DNA of 64,000 nucleotides, from NCBI RefSeq assembly GCF_901001165.1, contig NW_021823445.1:188501-252500 (forward strand), given 5' to 3'. A program made the position numbers and the translations under genes. The notes beneath the pieces are model-generated. The model did not search any database, had not been told where the DNA came from, and saw nothing but the letters and a program-made list of their open reading frames with translations. This DNA comes from Salmo trutta. Lineage: Eukaryota > Chordata > Actinopteri > Salmoniformes > Salmonidae. Positions 41,124 to 52,496 of the stretch are shown here, piece by piece; within the stretch, counting starts at the first letter, position 1; each line of letters starts with the position of its first letter.

Positions 41124-41227
41124 TATATTTTAACTGCATTGTTGGTTAGGGCCACGTAAGTAAGCATTTCACTGTAAGGTCTAAACCTGTTGTATTCGGG
41201 GGATGTGACTAATAACATTTGATTTGA
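41124..41227 (+). mobile_element. LINE 3' tail, 5'-truncated
   Basis: GTAAGTAAGCATTTCACTGT to CTAATAACATTTGATTTGA. It is the same tail as the minus LINE 3' end at 9886-9990, here on plus. It directly follows the Tc1 copy. Confidence 0.75.
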
Positions 41228-41340
41228 GAGTGTTGTGGAACTCATTATAAACAGCCTTCACATCTGGAGAGAAAAGGAGAAATTGAGGAGAGAGAAGGAG
41301 AGAGAGGGGGAATGAGAGATCAGGGCATGACAGAGATGTA
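41228..41340 (-). other. Possible exon start with strong acceptor, cut by a LINE tail
   Basis: On the minus strand a long pyrimidine run (CTCTCCTTTTCTCTCCAG) ends in AG at 41265-41264 and is followed by a frame VKAVYNEFHNTL that runs into the LINE tail at 41227. The acceptor is good and the peptide looks natural, but I cannot identify the gene. If real, the exon has been interrupted by a retroposon. Confidence 0.3.
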
Positions 41341-41341
41341 A

Positions 41342-41440
41342 TTTACATTTTACATTTTAGTCATTTAGCAGACGCTCTTATCCAGAGCGACTTACAGTAG
41401 TGAATGCATACATTTCATACATTTTTTCTCCGTACTGTAA
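41342..41440 (-). mobile_element. L2-type LINE 3' end fragment
   Basis: Minus strand reads CGCTCTGGATAAGAGCGTCT then GCTAAATGACTAAAATGTAA, the same 3' end as the L2-type LINE at 38935. The 5' limit is uncertain. Confidence 0.7.
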
Positions 41441-42620
41441 TAATGTAATAGATGGTATGGAGTACAGTATATACATATGAGATGAGTATTGTAGGGTATG
41501 AAAACATATAAAGCAGCATTGTTTAAGGTGGCTAGGGATACATTACATCAGGATGGCAAGATGCAGTAGATGGTATAGAGTACAGTATATACATATGAGA
41601 TGAGTAATGTAGGTTATGAAAACATTATATAAAGTGGCATTGTTTAAAGTGGCTAGTGATACATCTAATTACATCAAGATGCAGTAGATGGTATGGCGTA
41701 CAGTATATACATATGAGATGAATAATGTAGGTTATGTAAACATTATCTAATATAAATATATAAAGTGGCAAGTGATAAATTGAATACATCAATTTTCCAT
41801 TATTAAAGTGGCTAGAGTTGAGTCAGTATGTTGGCAGCAGCCACTCAATGTTAGTGATGGCTGTTTAACAGTCTGATGGCCTTGAGATAGAAGCTGTTTT
41901 TCAGTCTCACGGCTGTGATTATAATCGAAGAGAATTATCTTGGTAGATAATGCGGTCGGCATTTGATAGTGAGGAATTCTAAATCAGGTGAACAAAATGA
42001 CTTGAGTTCCTGTATGTTGTTATGATCACACCACGTCTCGTTAATCATAAGGCATACACCCCCGCCCTTCTTCTTCCCAGAGAGATGCTTGTTTCTGTCG
42101 GCCGATGCGTGAAGAAACCAGGTGGCTGTACCGACTCAGATAGCGTGTCTCGAGTGAGCCATGTTTCCGTGAAACAAAGAACGTTACAGTCTCAGATGTC
42201 TCTCTGGAATTCTACCCTTGCTCGGATTTCGTCTACCTTGTTGTCAAGAGACTGGACATTGGCGAGTAGTATGCTCGGGAGCGGTGCGCGATGTGCCCGT
42301 CTACGGAGCCTGACCAGAAGACCGCTCCATCTGCCCCTTCTTCTGCGGCGCCGTTGTTTTGGCTCGCCGGCTGGGATCCGATCCATTGTCCTGGGTGGTG
42401 GGCCAAACAGAGGATCCGCTTCGGGAAAGCCGTATTTCTGGTCGTAATGTTGGTGAGTTGACGTTGCTCTTATATCCAATAGTTCCTCCCGACTGTATGT
42501 AATAAAACCTAAGATTACCTGGGGTAACAATGTAAGAAATAAAACATAAAAAAGCTAAATACTGCATAGTTTCCTAGGAACGCGAAGCGAGGCGGCCATC
42601 TTTGTCGGCGCCGGAAGTTG
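41440..42620 (-). mobile_element. Internally deleted LINE (endonuclease start joined to 3'UTR)
   Basis: 5' end at about 42620 (CTTCCGGCGCCGACAAAGAT on minus). Minus ORF 42530-42192 reads LPQVILGFITYSREELLDIR, ADPLFGPPPRTMDRIPAGEP and then LPSILLANVQSLDNKVDEIR, the start of an APE endonuclease; frame-shifted text continues to about 41935. There the sequence jumps into the 3'UTR (GAGACTGAAAAACAGCTTCT). The 3'UTR contains three imperfect 110-120-bp units with AGTACAGTATATACATATGA. RT and most of the endonuclease are missing. Confidence 0.8.
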
Positions 42621-43170
42621 GTTGAAGTAACAAAAGTGTATTACTAGAACAGGGGGCAGGCGAACGACAAGTCAAGGGCAGGCAGAGGTCAGTAATCCAG
42701 ATCAGAGTCCATAAGGTACAGAATGGAAGGCAGTCTCAGGGTCAGGGCAGGCGTTATATGCATCGCGGAAATTAGAATAACAGTGGTCTAGGGTTTTGCC
42801 CGCCCTGGTAGCACAACCGATATGCTGATAGAATTTGGGGAGCCTTGTTAGGGTTAGGGTTAGGGTTAGGGTCAGAGGTCAATAATCCAGGGTGGTGTGA
42901 CAAGGTACAGAATGGCAGGCAGGCTCAGGGCAGTAATCCAGGGTGGTGTGACAAGGTACAGAACGGCAGGCAGGCTCAGGGCAGGCAGAATGGTCAAAAC
43001 CGGGAAAACTAGAAAACAGGAACTAGAAAATGACAGGAGCAAGGGGAAAACCGCTGGTAGGCTTGACGAACAAAACGAACTGGCAACAGAGAAACAGACA
43101 AACAGAGAACACAGGTATAAATACACTGGGGATAATGGGGAAGAGAGGTGAAACAGATCAGAGTGTGACA
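42621..43170 (-). mobile_element. LTR-like repeat with internal duplications
   Basis: Minus strand begins TGTCACACTCTGATCTG (43170), a start I recognise from abundant salmonid repeats, with TATTTATACCTGTG as a TATA-like element. 42891-42940 and 42937-42985 are tandem copies of a unit with GGTGGTGTGACAAGGTACAG. Its far end is cut by the LINE at 42620. Solo LTR is my best guess. Confidence 0.45.
42848..42871 (+). repeat. Interstitial telomere-type repeat (TTAGGG)4
   Basis: Four exact TTAGGG units. Too short to imply an ancient chromosome end. Confidence 0.95.
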
Positions 43171-43659
43171 CTCCTGTGATTGGTCAAAGATAGACTCCAT
43201 CTCCTCCATGTAGTAAGAGGGTAACGGGTCACCTCTTCCAGAACCTTCTCCAAGCGGGGAACGCACCTGGGGGTGTCGCATTGGCAGGAGATGTACACAT
43301 TAGTACACTCACCCACGTACATAGATAAAGGCAGGTTTGCCATACAACATCATGTTATTACAATATTACAATATTGAGAAAAGGGTAAATGTACCAAAAA
43401 AGTAGTTATCCTGTACTTACTTTGATTGGGGTTGTATTCTATTTTCAAATGTGTTGGCAGATTACAGACAGATATTGTTGATCTAGAAAAATAAATACAA
43501 TTAACTGTAATATCAGGTAACGTTGTTGCCAGAAACAAATAACACCTTGTTTAATCATAGGACTGGATGGTTTCAAATCCTAACGTTAATTAGTTAGCTA
43601 TCTTACTAGTTATTTTACTCAAGGCCTTTTAAAATAAGAAGTCAACTCGGCTGTTAAAT
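43171..43659 (-). other. Unassigned interval, possible exon near 43180-43340
   Basis: Minus frame 43343 downward reads GECTNVYISCQCDTPRCVPR and LEKVLEEVTRY. An alternative frame after a possible acceptor (ACACCCCCAG) reads RGDPLPSYYMEEMESIFDQS. Either looks like natural coding sequence, but I cannot name a gene, and the LTR-like repeat cuts it at 43170. The rest (43344-43659) shows nothing recognisable. Confidence 0.25.
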
Positions 43660-43722
43660 AACTATGGCGCCGACAGAGATGGTCGCTTCGAGTCCTCAGG
43701 AAACTATGCAGTACTTTTTTAA

Positions 43723-43858
43723 TCTTCAAGCGTCCCACCCTAGTCAACAGCCAGTGGAATCGTGTGGCGCGAAATACAAATACCTCAAAAATGCTTTAAC
43801 TTCAATTTCTCAAACATATGACTATTTTACACCATTTTAAAGACAAGACTCTCGTTAA
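43723..43858 (-). mobile_element. Fragment of an older TTAA element
   Basis: Follows TTAA (43719-43722) in the LINE and contains GGCGCGAAATACAAATACCT, TTTTAAAGACAAGACTCTCG, homologous to 43917-44015 of the next copy. That copy is inserted at a TTAA inside this one (43855-43858). Confidence 0.7.
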
Positions 43859-45270
43859 CCTCTTACATCTAGACGTTCCACTAGCGGAACACCTGCTCCA
43901 ATATCCAATGATGGGCGTGGCGCGAAATACAAACTCCTCTAAAATCCGAAAACTTCAATTTTTCAACAATATGACTATTTTACACCATTTTAAAGACAAG
44001 ACTCTCCTTTATCTAACCACACTGTCCGATTTCAAAAAGGCTTTACAGCGAAAGCAAAACATTAGATTATGTCAGCAGAGTACCCAGCCAGAAATAATCA
44101 GACACCCATTTTTCAAGCTAGCATATAATGTCACAAAAAACAAAACCACAGCTAAATGCAGCACTAACCTTTGATGATCTTCATCAGATGACAACCCTAG
44201 GACATTATGTTATACAATGCATGCATGTTTTGTTCAATCAAGTTCATATTTATATCAAAAAACTGCTTTTTTACATTAGCATGTGACGTTCAGAACTAGC
44301 ATACCCCCCGCAAACTTCCGGTGAATTTACTAAATTACTCACGATAAACGTTCACAAAAAACATAACAATTATTTTAAGAATTATAGATACAGAACTCTT
44401 CTATGCACTCGATATGTCCGATTTTAAAATAGCTTTTCGGTGAGAAGCACATTTTGCAATATTCTCAGTAGATAGCCCGGCATCACGGGGCTAGCTATTT
44501 AGACACTCAGCAAGTTTAGCCTTCACCAAACTCCGATTTACTATTAGAAAAGTTTGATTACCTTTGGTGTTCTTCGTCAGAATGCACTCCCAGGACTTCT
44601 ACTTCAACAACAAATGTTGTTTTGGTTCTAAATAATCCATAGTTATATTCAAATAGCTCCGTTTTGTTCGTGCGTTCAGGTCACTAGCCGAAGGGTGACG
44701 CGCGAGCGCATTTCGTGACAAAAAAAATCAAAATATTCCATTACCGTACTTAGAAGCATGTCAAACGCTGTTTAGAAATACATTTTTATGCTATTTTTCT
44801 CGTAAAATAGCAATAATATTCCAACCGGAAAACGTTGTATTCATTCAAAGGCTGAAAAAAAAATAGAATTCTCGTGAAAGCGCATCTCAGTCTCACTGTC
44901 CCCAGGCTGACCACTCACAAACAGAGCTGTTGTACTTTACCCAGAGACAGCAGACACCCCATTCCACTTTCTGGCGGCTTTAGAGAGCCAATGAGAGCCT
45001 TAGACAGTGTCACGTTACAGCACAGATGCTGTATTTTCGATAGAGATGCAACAGAAGGACAACAAATTGTCAGACAGGGCACTTCCTGTATGGAATCTTC
45101 TCAGGTTTTGGCCTGCCATATGAGTTCTGTTATACTCACAGACACCATTCAAACAGTTTTAGAAACTTTAGAGTGTTTTCTATCCAAATCTACTAATTAT
45201 ATGCATATTCTCGTTTCTGGGCAAGAGTAGTAACCAGTTTAAATCGGGTACGTTTTTTATCCGTTTTTTA
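43859..45270 (-). mobile_element. TTAA-flanked non-autonomous DNA transposon, copy 4
   Basis: Inverse of the copy at 34846-36305: starts CCTCTTACATCTAGACGTTC and runs to CGGGTACGTTTTTTATCC near 45265, where the last 30-40 bp with the other terminal repeat are lost. Internal stretches such as GACACCATTCAAACAGTTTT match the other copies. Confidence 0.85.
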
Positions 45271-45789
45271 TCCCCAGGAAATCTTAAGTCTTATTACATA
45301 CAGCCGGGAAGAACTATTAGATATAAGAGCGATGTCAATTTACCAACATTACGACCAGGAATACGACTTTCCCGAAGCGGATCCTCTGTTTGGATCACCA
45401 CCCAGGACAATGGATCTAATCCCAGAAGCCGACCCAAGACAACGGCGGGGCAGACGGAGTGGCCTCCTGGTCAGGTTCCGTAGACGTGCACATCGCCCAC
45501 TGCTCCCTAGCATACTACTCGCCAATGTCCAGTCTCTTGACAACAAAGTAGACAAAATTCGGGCAAGGGTTGCCTTCCAGAGAGACATCAGAGATTGAAA
45601 CATTCTCTGTTTCAAGGAAACATGGCTCTCTTGGGATATGATGTCGGAATCGGTACAGGCTTCTCCATGCATTACGCCGACAAAAATAAACACCTAACTG
45701 GGTAGGTATCTAACGTCATAACTTTTATGACCTATGCCGTGTTCATGACAACTGGGAACTCCCCCCCAAAAAAGAGGTCCAACTGGGAA

Positions 45790-46742
45790 AAAACATTTTG
45801 AATGTGATCCTAATTCCAAGTTGGAAACTCAAGCATCTTTCTAGAGCGCCGACTTTCCGACAGTGAAGAGGAGACTCCGGGATGCTGGCCTTCTAGGCAG
45901 AGTTCCTCTGTCCAGTGTCTGTGTTCTTTTGCCCATCTTAATCTTTTCTTTTTATTGGCCAGTCTAAGATATGGCTTTTTCTTTGCAACTCTGCTTAGAA
46001 GGCCAGCATCCCGGAGTCGCCTCTTCACTGTTGACATTGAGACTGGTGTTTTGCGGGTACTATTTAATGAAGCTGCCAGTTGAGGACTTGTGAGGCATCC
46101 GTTTCTAGACACTCTAACGTACTTGTCCTCTTGCAGTTGTGCACCGGGGCCTCCCACTCCTCTTTCTATTCTGGTTAGCGCCAGTTTGTGCTGTTCTGTG
46201 AAGGGAGTAGTACACAGCATTGTACGTGATCTTCAGTTTCTTGGCAATTTCTCTCATGGAATAGCCTTCATTTCTCAGAACAAGAATAGAATGATGAGTT
46301 TCAGAAGAAAGTTCTTTGTTTCTGGCCATTTTGAGCCTGTAATTGATGCCACAAATGCTGATGCTCCAGATACTCAACTAGTCTAAAGAAGGCCATGTTT
46401 ATTGCTTCTTTAATCAGGACAATAGTTTTCAGGTGTGCTAACATAATTGCAAAAGGCAATGATCAATTAGCCTTTTAAAATGATAAACTTGGATTAGCTA
46501 ACACAATGTGCCATTGGAACACAGGAGTGATGGTTGCTGATAATGGGCTTCTGTACGCCTATGTAGATATTCCATAATAAAATCTGCCGTTTCCAGCTAC
46601 AATAGTCATTTACAACATTATCAATGTCTACACTGTATTTCTGATCAATTTGATAATATTTTTATGGACAATTTTTTTTGCTTTTCTTTCAAAAACAATG
46701 AAATTTCTAAGTGACCCCAAACGTTTCAACGGTAGTGTACCT
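45790..46742 (-). mobile_element. Tc1-like transposon (second family), truncated
   Basis: Terminal repeat on the right (GTACACTACCGTTGAAACGT on minus, ending 46741). Transposase start at 46342 (MARNKELSSETHHSILVLRN). The left part breaks off inside the transposase and runs into an inverted duplicate of its own sequence (45858-45903 against 45985-46035). A remnant of the same family is at 25460-25840. Confidence 0.85.
45840..46342 (-). pseudogene. Tc1-like transposase N-terminal fragment
   Basis: Two overlapping frames. From 46342: MARNKELSSETHHSILVLRN, EGYSMREIAKKLKITYNAVY, YSLHRTAQTGANQNRKRSGR, the first HTH and GRPR-type hinge. From about 46140 in another frame: NGCLTSPQLAASLNSTRKTP, VSMSTVKRRLRDAGLLSRVA, RLRWAKEHRHWTEE, the second HTH and the approach to the catalytic core. 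No DDE residue is present. Confidence 0.85.
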
Positions 46743-47395
46743 CAGCACAATAATCATTAGCTAGATGGAAAATGGGGTGACTAAGACTTCCTCACGAAAA
46801 ATACAACATTGTTACCATTTATTGTTTTACATTAACTCAGACAGTTTTGAAGCAGAAATGGGGTTCACCCGGGTAATATTTTAGAATGTTATGGCAACCC
46901 ATTGTAGCCAGACTTTTATCTATCCCATTACCCTTTGCGAGATACGAGACAATGGCATATAACCCATTTTAGCATGGACATTGCCATTGAGGGCTTCCGC
47001 CATTTTAAAGTAGTCAACTGGATTCCTATGAGTTGGGAGCAATCAGCTGAAGAAGAAAAATGGACTACTTTAAAATGGAGATGGCCTCAATGACGCCGGC
47101 AATGCTGTCACAGACACCATAAAGTCACAGAATACAAAGATGAGTCCTCTATCTATCTCTATGGCCGGTTGTTCACAGCTATCTGCCCCTCCCGCCTGCC
47201 TTTCATCTGTAAAGGACATGCATTTCCATTGTTAGAGCAGTCACATGTTGATCTTGTTAATATGATAGACAATCTTTGCCTAGCCAAAATTTATGAAATC
47301 CATAATTTTTAAAATCCCTCCTTCACTTAAGACAATTGACCAAATAATGAATTTCTACTTTTACCAAGGATTTTGACTGCTTCATTGAATATAAT
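46743..47395. other. No gene seen; imperfect inverted repeat
   Basis: Non-repetitive by eye, with no credible ORF. 46999-47014 (CCATTTTAAAGTAGTC) and 47063-47078 (its inverse) are the core of a longer imperfect inverted repeat reaching CATTGAGG at 46985 and CCTCAATG at 47085. Confidence 0.6.
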
Positions 47396-48206
47396 GCATC
47401 CTCCTTTCTTACTGATGGAACAGTCATAGACCTCTTACTGATGGAAAAGTAATAGACCTCTCTTACTGATGGAACAGTCATAGACCTTTCTTACTGATGG
47501 AACAGTAATAGACATTTTTTACTGATGGAACAGTCATAGACCTCTCTTACTGATGGAACAGTCATAGACCTCTCTTACTGATGGAACAGTAATAGACCTT
47601 TCTTACTGATGGAACAGTCATAGACCTCTTACTGATGGAACAGTCATAGACCTCTTACTGATGGAACAGTCATAGACCTCTCTTACTGATGGAACAGTCA
47701 TAGACCTCTTACTGATGGAACAGTCATAGACCTCTCTTACTGATGGAACAGTAATAGACCTCTTACTGATGGAACAGTAATATACCTCTTACTGATGGAA
47801 CAGTCATAGACCTCTTACTGATGGAACAGTCATAGACCTCTCTTACTGATGGAACAGTAATAGACCTCTTACTGATGGAACAGTAATAGACCTCTCTTAC
47901 TGATGGAACAGTCATAGACCTCTCTTACTGATGGAACAGTAATAGACCTCTCTTACTGATGGAACAGTAATAGACCTCTTACTGATGAAACAGTCATAGA
48001 CCTCTCTTACTGATGGAACAGTAATAGACCTCTTACTGATGGAACAGTCATAGACCTCTTACTGATGGAACAGTCATAGACCACTTACTGATGGAACAGT
48101 AATAGACCTTTTACTGATGGAACAGTCATAGACCTTTCTTACTGATGGAACAGTCATAGACCTTTGTTACTGATGGAACAGTAATAGACCTCTCTCACTG
48201 ATAGAA
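47396..48206. repeat. 26/28-bp minisatellite, left block
   Basis: About 30 units of TTACTGATGGAACAGTCATA plus GACCTC, with an optional extra TC and a C/A switch (GTCATAG or GTAATAG). The array continues at 52497 on the other side of a LINE. Confidence 0.95.
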
Positions 48207-48249
48207 TTTGTAGATAACTGGCCCTCTTTCTGGGACTCACCCACAAACA

Positions 48250-49867
48250 GGACCAAGCCTGGCCTGTTGAGGAGTGACGGACTCCATCCTAGTTGGAGGG
48301 GTGCTCTCATCTTATCTACGAACATAGACAGGGCTCTAACTCCTCTAGCTCCACAATGAAATAGGGTGCAGGCCAGGCAGCAGGCTGTTAGCCAGCCTGC
48401 CAGCTTAGTGGAGTCTGCCATTAGCACAGTCAGCGTAGTCAGCTCAGCTTTCCCCATTGAGACCGTGTCTGTGCCTCAATCTAGGTTGGGCAAAATTAAA
48501 AATGGCGGTGTTCGCTTTAGTAATCTCACTAGTATAAAGACCTCCTCCATTCCTGCCATTATTGAAAGAGATTGTGATACTTCACATCTCAAAATTGGGT
48601 TACTTAATGCTAGATCCCTCACTTCCAAGGCAGTTATAGTCAATGAACTAATCACTGATCATAATCTTGATGTGATTGGCCTGACTGAAACATGGCTTAA
48701 ACCTGATGAATTTACTGTGTTAAATGAGGCCTCACCCCCTGGTTACACTAGTGACCATACCCCCCCGTGCATCCGGCAAAGGCGGAGGTTTTGCTAACAT
48801 CTACGATAGCAAATTTCAATTTACAAAAAAAAAACAATGACGTTTTCGTCTTTTGAGCTTCTAGTCATGAAATCTATGCAACCTACTCACTCACTTTTTA
48901 TAGCTACTGTTTACAGGCCTCCTGCAGTGTTCCATATGCAGTGTTCCTCACTGAGTTCTCTGAATTCCTATCGGATCTTGTAGTCATAGCAGATAATATT
49001 CTAATTTTTGGTGACTTTAACATTCACATGGAAAAGTCCACAGACCCACTCCAAAAGGCTTTCGGAGCCATCATCGACTCAGTGGGTTTTGTCCAACATG
49101 TCTCTGGACCTACTCACTGCCACAGTCATACTCTGGACCTAGTTTTGTCCCATGGAATAAATGTTGTGGATCTTAATGTTTTTCCTCATAATCCTGGATT
49201 ATCGGACCACCATTTTATTGCGTTTACAATTGCAACAAATAATCTGCTCAGACCCCAACCAAGGAGCATTAAAAGTCGTGCTATAAATTCTCAGATAACC
49301 CAAAGATTCCTTGATGCCCTTCCAGACGCCCTCTGCCGACCCAAGGACGTCAGAGGACAAAAATCAGTTAACCACCTAACCGAGGAACTCAATTTAACCT
49401 TGCGCAATACCCTAGATGCAGTTGCACCCCTAAAAATTAAAAACATCTGTCATAAGAAACTAGCTCCCTGGTATACAGAAAATACACGAGCTCTGAAGCA
49501 AGCTTCCAGAAAATTGGAACGGAAATGGCGCCACACCAAACTGGAAGTCTTCCGACTAGCTTGGAAAGACAGTACCGTGCAGTATCGAAGAGCCCTCACT
49601 GCTGCTCGATCATCCTATTTTTCCAACTTAATTGAGGAAAATAAGAACAATCCGAAATTTCATTTTGATACTGTCGCAAAGCTAACTAAAAAGCAGCATT
49701 CGCAAATGGAGGATGGCTTTCACTTCAGCAGTAATACATTTATGAACTTCTTTGAGGAAAAGATCATGATCATTAGAAAGCAAATTACGGACTCCTCTTT
49801 AAATCTGGGTATTCCTCCAAAGCTCCATTGTCCTGATAGGATCAAGGGAGATACTAAAGTGTTTTAG
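48250..49867 (+). pseudogene. L2-type ORF1 end and endonuclease
   Basis: 48366-48797 reads SHLKIGLLNARSLTSKAVIV, NELITDHNLDVIGLTETWLK (catalytic Glu), PPGYTSDHTPPC, then breaks. 48941-49867 continues with VVIADNILIFGDFNIHMEKS (GDFN), HTLDLVLSHGIN, NPGLSDHHFIAFT (SDH), then the linker with PWYTENTRALKQASRKLERK and ARSSYFSNLIEENKNNPKFH. The YRPP motif region (48910) lies in a third frame. It is frameshifted at least twice, plus a stop at 49865. Confidence 0.85.
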
Positions 49868-49886
49868 TACTATATCTCTTGACACA

Positions 49887-51384
49887 ATGATGAAAATAAT
49901 CATGGCCTCCAAACCCTCAAGCTGCATACTGGACCCTATTCCAACTAACCTACTGAAAGAGCTGCTTCCTGTGCTTGGCCCTCCAATGTTGAACATAATA
50001 AACGGCTCTCTATCCACCGGATGTGTACCAAGCTCACTAAAAGTGGCAGTAATAAAGCCTCTCTTGAAAAAGCCGAATCTTGACCCAGAAATTATAAAAA
50101 ACTATTGGCCTATATCGAATCTTCCATTCCTCTCAAAAATTTTAGAAAAAGCTGTTGCACAGCAACTCACTGCCTTCCTGAAGACAAACAATGTATACGA
50201 AACGCTTCAGTCTGGTTTTAGACCCCATCATAGCACTGAGACTGCACTTGTGAAGGTGGTAAATTACCTTTTAATGACGTCAGACCGAGGCTCTGCATCT
50301 GTCCTCGTGCTCCTAGATCTTAGTGCCGCTTTTGATACCATCGATCACCACATTCTTTTGGAGAGATTGGAAACCCAAATTGGTCTAGATGGACAAGTTC
50401 TGGCCTGGTTTAGATCTTATCTGTCGGAAAGATATCAGTTTGTCTCTGTGAATGGTTTGTCCTCTGACAAATCAATTGTAAATTTCGGTGTTCCTCAAGG
50501 TTCCGTTTTAGGACCACTATTGTTTTCACTATATATTTTACCTCTTGGGGATGTCATTCGAAAACATAATGTTAAATTTCACTGCTATGCGCACGACACA
50601 CAGCTGTACATTTCAATGAAACATGGTGAAGCCCCAAAATTGCCCTCGCTAGAAGCCTGTGTTTCAGACATAAGGAAGTGGATGGCTGCAAACTTTCTAC
50701 TTTTAAACTCGGACAAAACAGAGATGCTTGTTCTAGGTCCCAAGAAAAAAAGAGATCTTCTGTTCAATCTGACAATTAATCTGGATGGTTGTACAGTCGT
50801 CTCAAATAAAACTGTGAAGGACCTCGGCGTTACTCTGGACCCTGATCTCTCTTTTGAAGAACATATCAAGACTGTTTCAAGGACAGTTTTTTTTCCATCT
50901 ACGTAACATTGCAAAAATCAGAAACTTTCTGTCCAAAAATGACGCAGAAAAATTAATCCATGCTTTTGTTACTTCTAGGCTGGAATACTGCAATGCTCTA
51001 CTTTCCGGCTACCCGGATAAAGCACTAAACAAACTTCAGTTAGTGCTAAATACGGCTGCTAGAATCCTGACTAGAACCAAAAAAATTGATCATATTACTC
51101 CAGTGCTAGCCTCCCTACACTGGCTTCCAGTTAAGGCAAGGGCTGATTTCAAGGTTTTAATGCTAACCTACAAAGCCTTACATGGGCTTGCTCCTACCTA
51201 TCTTTACGATTTGGTCCTGCCGTACATACCTACACGTACGCTACGGTCACAAGACGCAGGCCTCCTAATTGTCCCTAGAATTTCTAAGCAAACGGCTGGA
51301 GGTAGGGCTTTCTCCTATAGAGCTCCATTTTTATGGAATGGTCTGCCTACCCATGTGAGAGACGCAGACTGTCTCAACCTTTAA
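49887..51384 (+). pseudogene. L2-type reverse transcriptase with mutated active site
   Basis: 339 codons to 50906, then a frame change to 50854-51384. Motif A SVLVLLDLSAAFDTIDHH and motif B NFGVPQGSVLGPLLFSLY are intact. Motif C reads HCYAHDTQLY: the first catalytic Asp codon is CAC (50592-50594), one base from GAC. NYWPISNLPFLSK also has Trp where the family has Arg. After the frameshift at about 50890 the C-terminal region reads KLIHAFVTSRLEYCNALLSG and HITPVLASLHWLPVKARADF. Inactive on several counts. Confidence 0.9.
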
Positions 51385-52496
51385 GTCTTTACTGAAGACT
51401 TATCTCTTCAGTAGGTCCTATGATTAAGTATAGTCTGGCCCAGGAGTGTGAAGGTGAACGGAAAGGCTGGAGCAACGAACCGCCCTTGCTGTCTCTGCCT
51501 TGCCGGTTCCTCTCTTTCCACTGGGATTCTCTGCCTCTAACCCTATTACAGGGGCTGAGTCACTGACTTACTGGTGTTCTTCCATGCCGTCCATGGGAGG
51601 GGTGCGTCACTTGAGTGGGTTGAGTCACTGACGTGGTCTTCCTGTCTGGGTTGGCGCCCCCCCCCCTTGGGTTGTGCCATGGCGGAGATTTTTGTGGGCT
51701 ATACTCGGCCTTGTCTTCGGGCGGTAAGTTGGTGGTTGTAGACATCCCTCTAGTGGTGTGGGGGCTGTGCTTTGGCAAAGTGGGTGGGGTTATATCCTGC
51801 CTGTTTGGCCCTGTCCGGGGGTATCATCGGATGGGGCCACAGTGTCTTCTGATCCCTCCTGTCTCAGCCTCCAGTATTTATGCTGCAGTAGTTTATGTGT
51901 CGGGGGGCTAGGGTCAGTCTGTTACATCTGGAGTATTCTCTTGTCTTATCCGGTGTCTTGTGTGAATTTAAATATGCTCTCTCTAATTCTCTCTTTCTCT
52001 CTTTCTTTCTTTCTCTCGGAGGACCTGAGCCCTAGGACCATGCCTCGGGACTACCTGGCATGATGACTCCTTGCTGTCCCCAGTCCACCTGGCCCTGCTG
52101 CTGCTCCAGTTTCAACTGTTCTGCCTGCGGCTACGGAACCCTGACCTGTTCACCGGACGTGCTTGTTGCACCCTCGACAACTACTATGATTATTATTATT
52201 TGACCATGCTGGTCATTTATTAACATTTTAACATCTTGACCATGTTCTGTTATAATATCCACCCGGCACAGCCAGAAGAGGACTGGCCACCCCTCATAGC
52301 CTGGTTCCTCTCTAGGTTTCTTCCTAGGTTTTTGGCCTTTCTAGGGAGTTTTTCCTAGGGAGTTTTTCCTAGCCACCGTGCTTCTTTCACATATATTGCT
52401 TGCTGTTTGGGGTTTTAGGCTGGGTTTCTGTACAGGACTTTGAGATTTCAGCTGATATACGAAGGGCTATATAAATACATTTGATTTGATTTGATT

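Larger units (their letters stand above)
43660..45700 (+). mobile_element. LINE 5' fragment interrupted by nested TTAA elements
   Basis: Begins ATGGCGCCGACAGAGATGGT and AGGAAACTATGCAGTACTTT, the LINE 5' end also seen at 42620 (minus) and 40630. After the insertion (43723-45270) it resumes at 45275 with CCCAGGAAATCTTAAGTC. 45332-45598 encodes EADPLFGSPPRTMDLIPEAD and LPSILLANVQSLDNKVDKIR, the endonuclease start. It ends near 45700 without RT. Confidence 0.8.
48207..52496 (+). mobile_element. L2-type LINE inserted in a minisatellite
   Basis: Flanked by ACTGATAGAA (48197-48206) and ACTGATGGAA (52497-52506), a near-perfect 10-bp duplication of minisatellite sequence. Contents: end of ORF1 with LLRSDGLHPSWRGALILSTN (an SGNH-esterase-like DGLHP motif), endonuclease (48590-49250), RT (49887-51384 in two frames), and 3'UTR with CTAGGGAGTTTTTCCTAG and the (TTTGA)n-type 3' end. 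5'-truncated. The 3'UTR is the common fish L2 form. Confidence 0.9.

Noticed and set aside
42022..42447. 141-codon plus frame
   Set aside because: Antisense to the LINE endonuclease start on the minus strand.
42848..42871. Ancestral telomere or chromosome-fusion site
   Set aside because: Only four TTAGGG units inside repetitive sequence; chance or slippage is enough.
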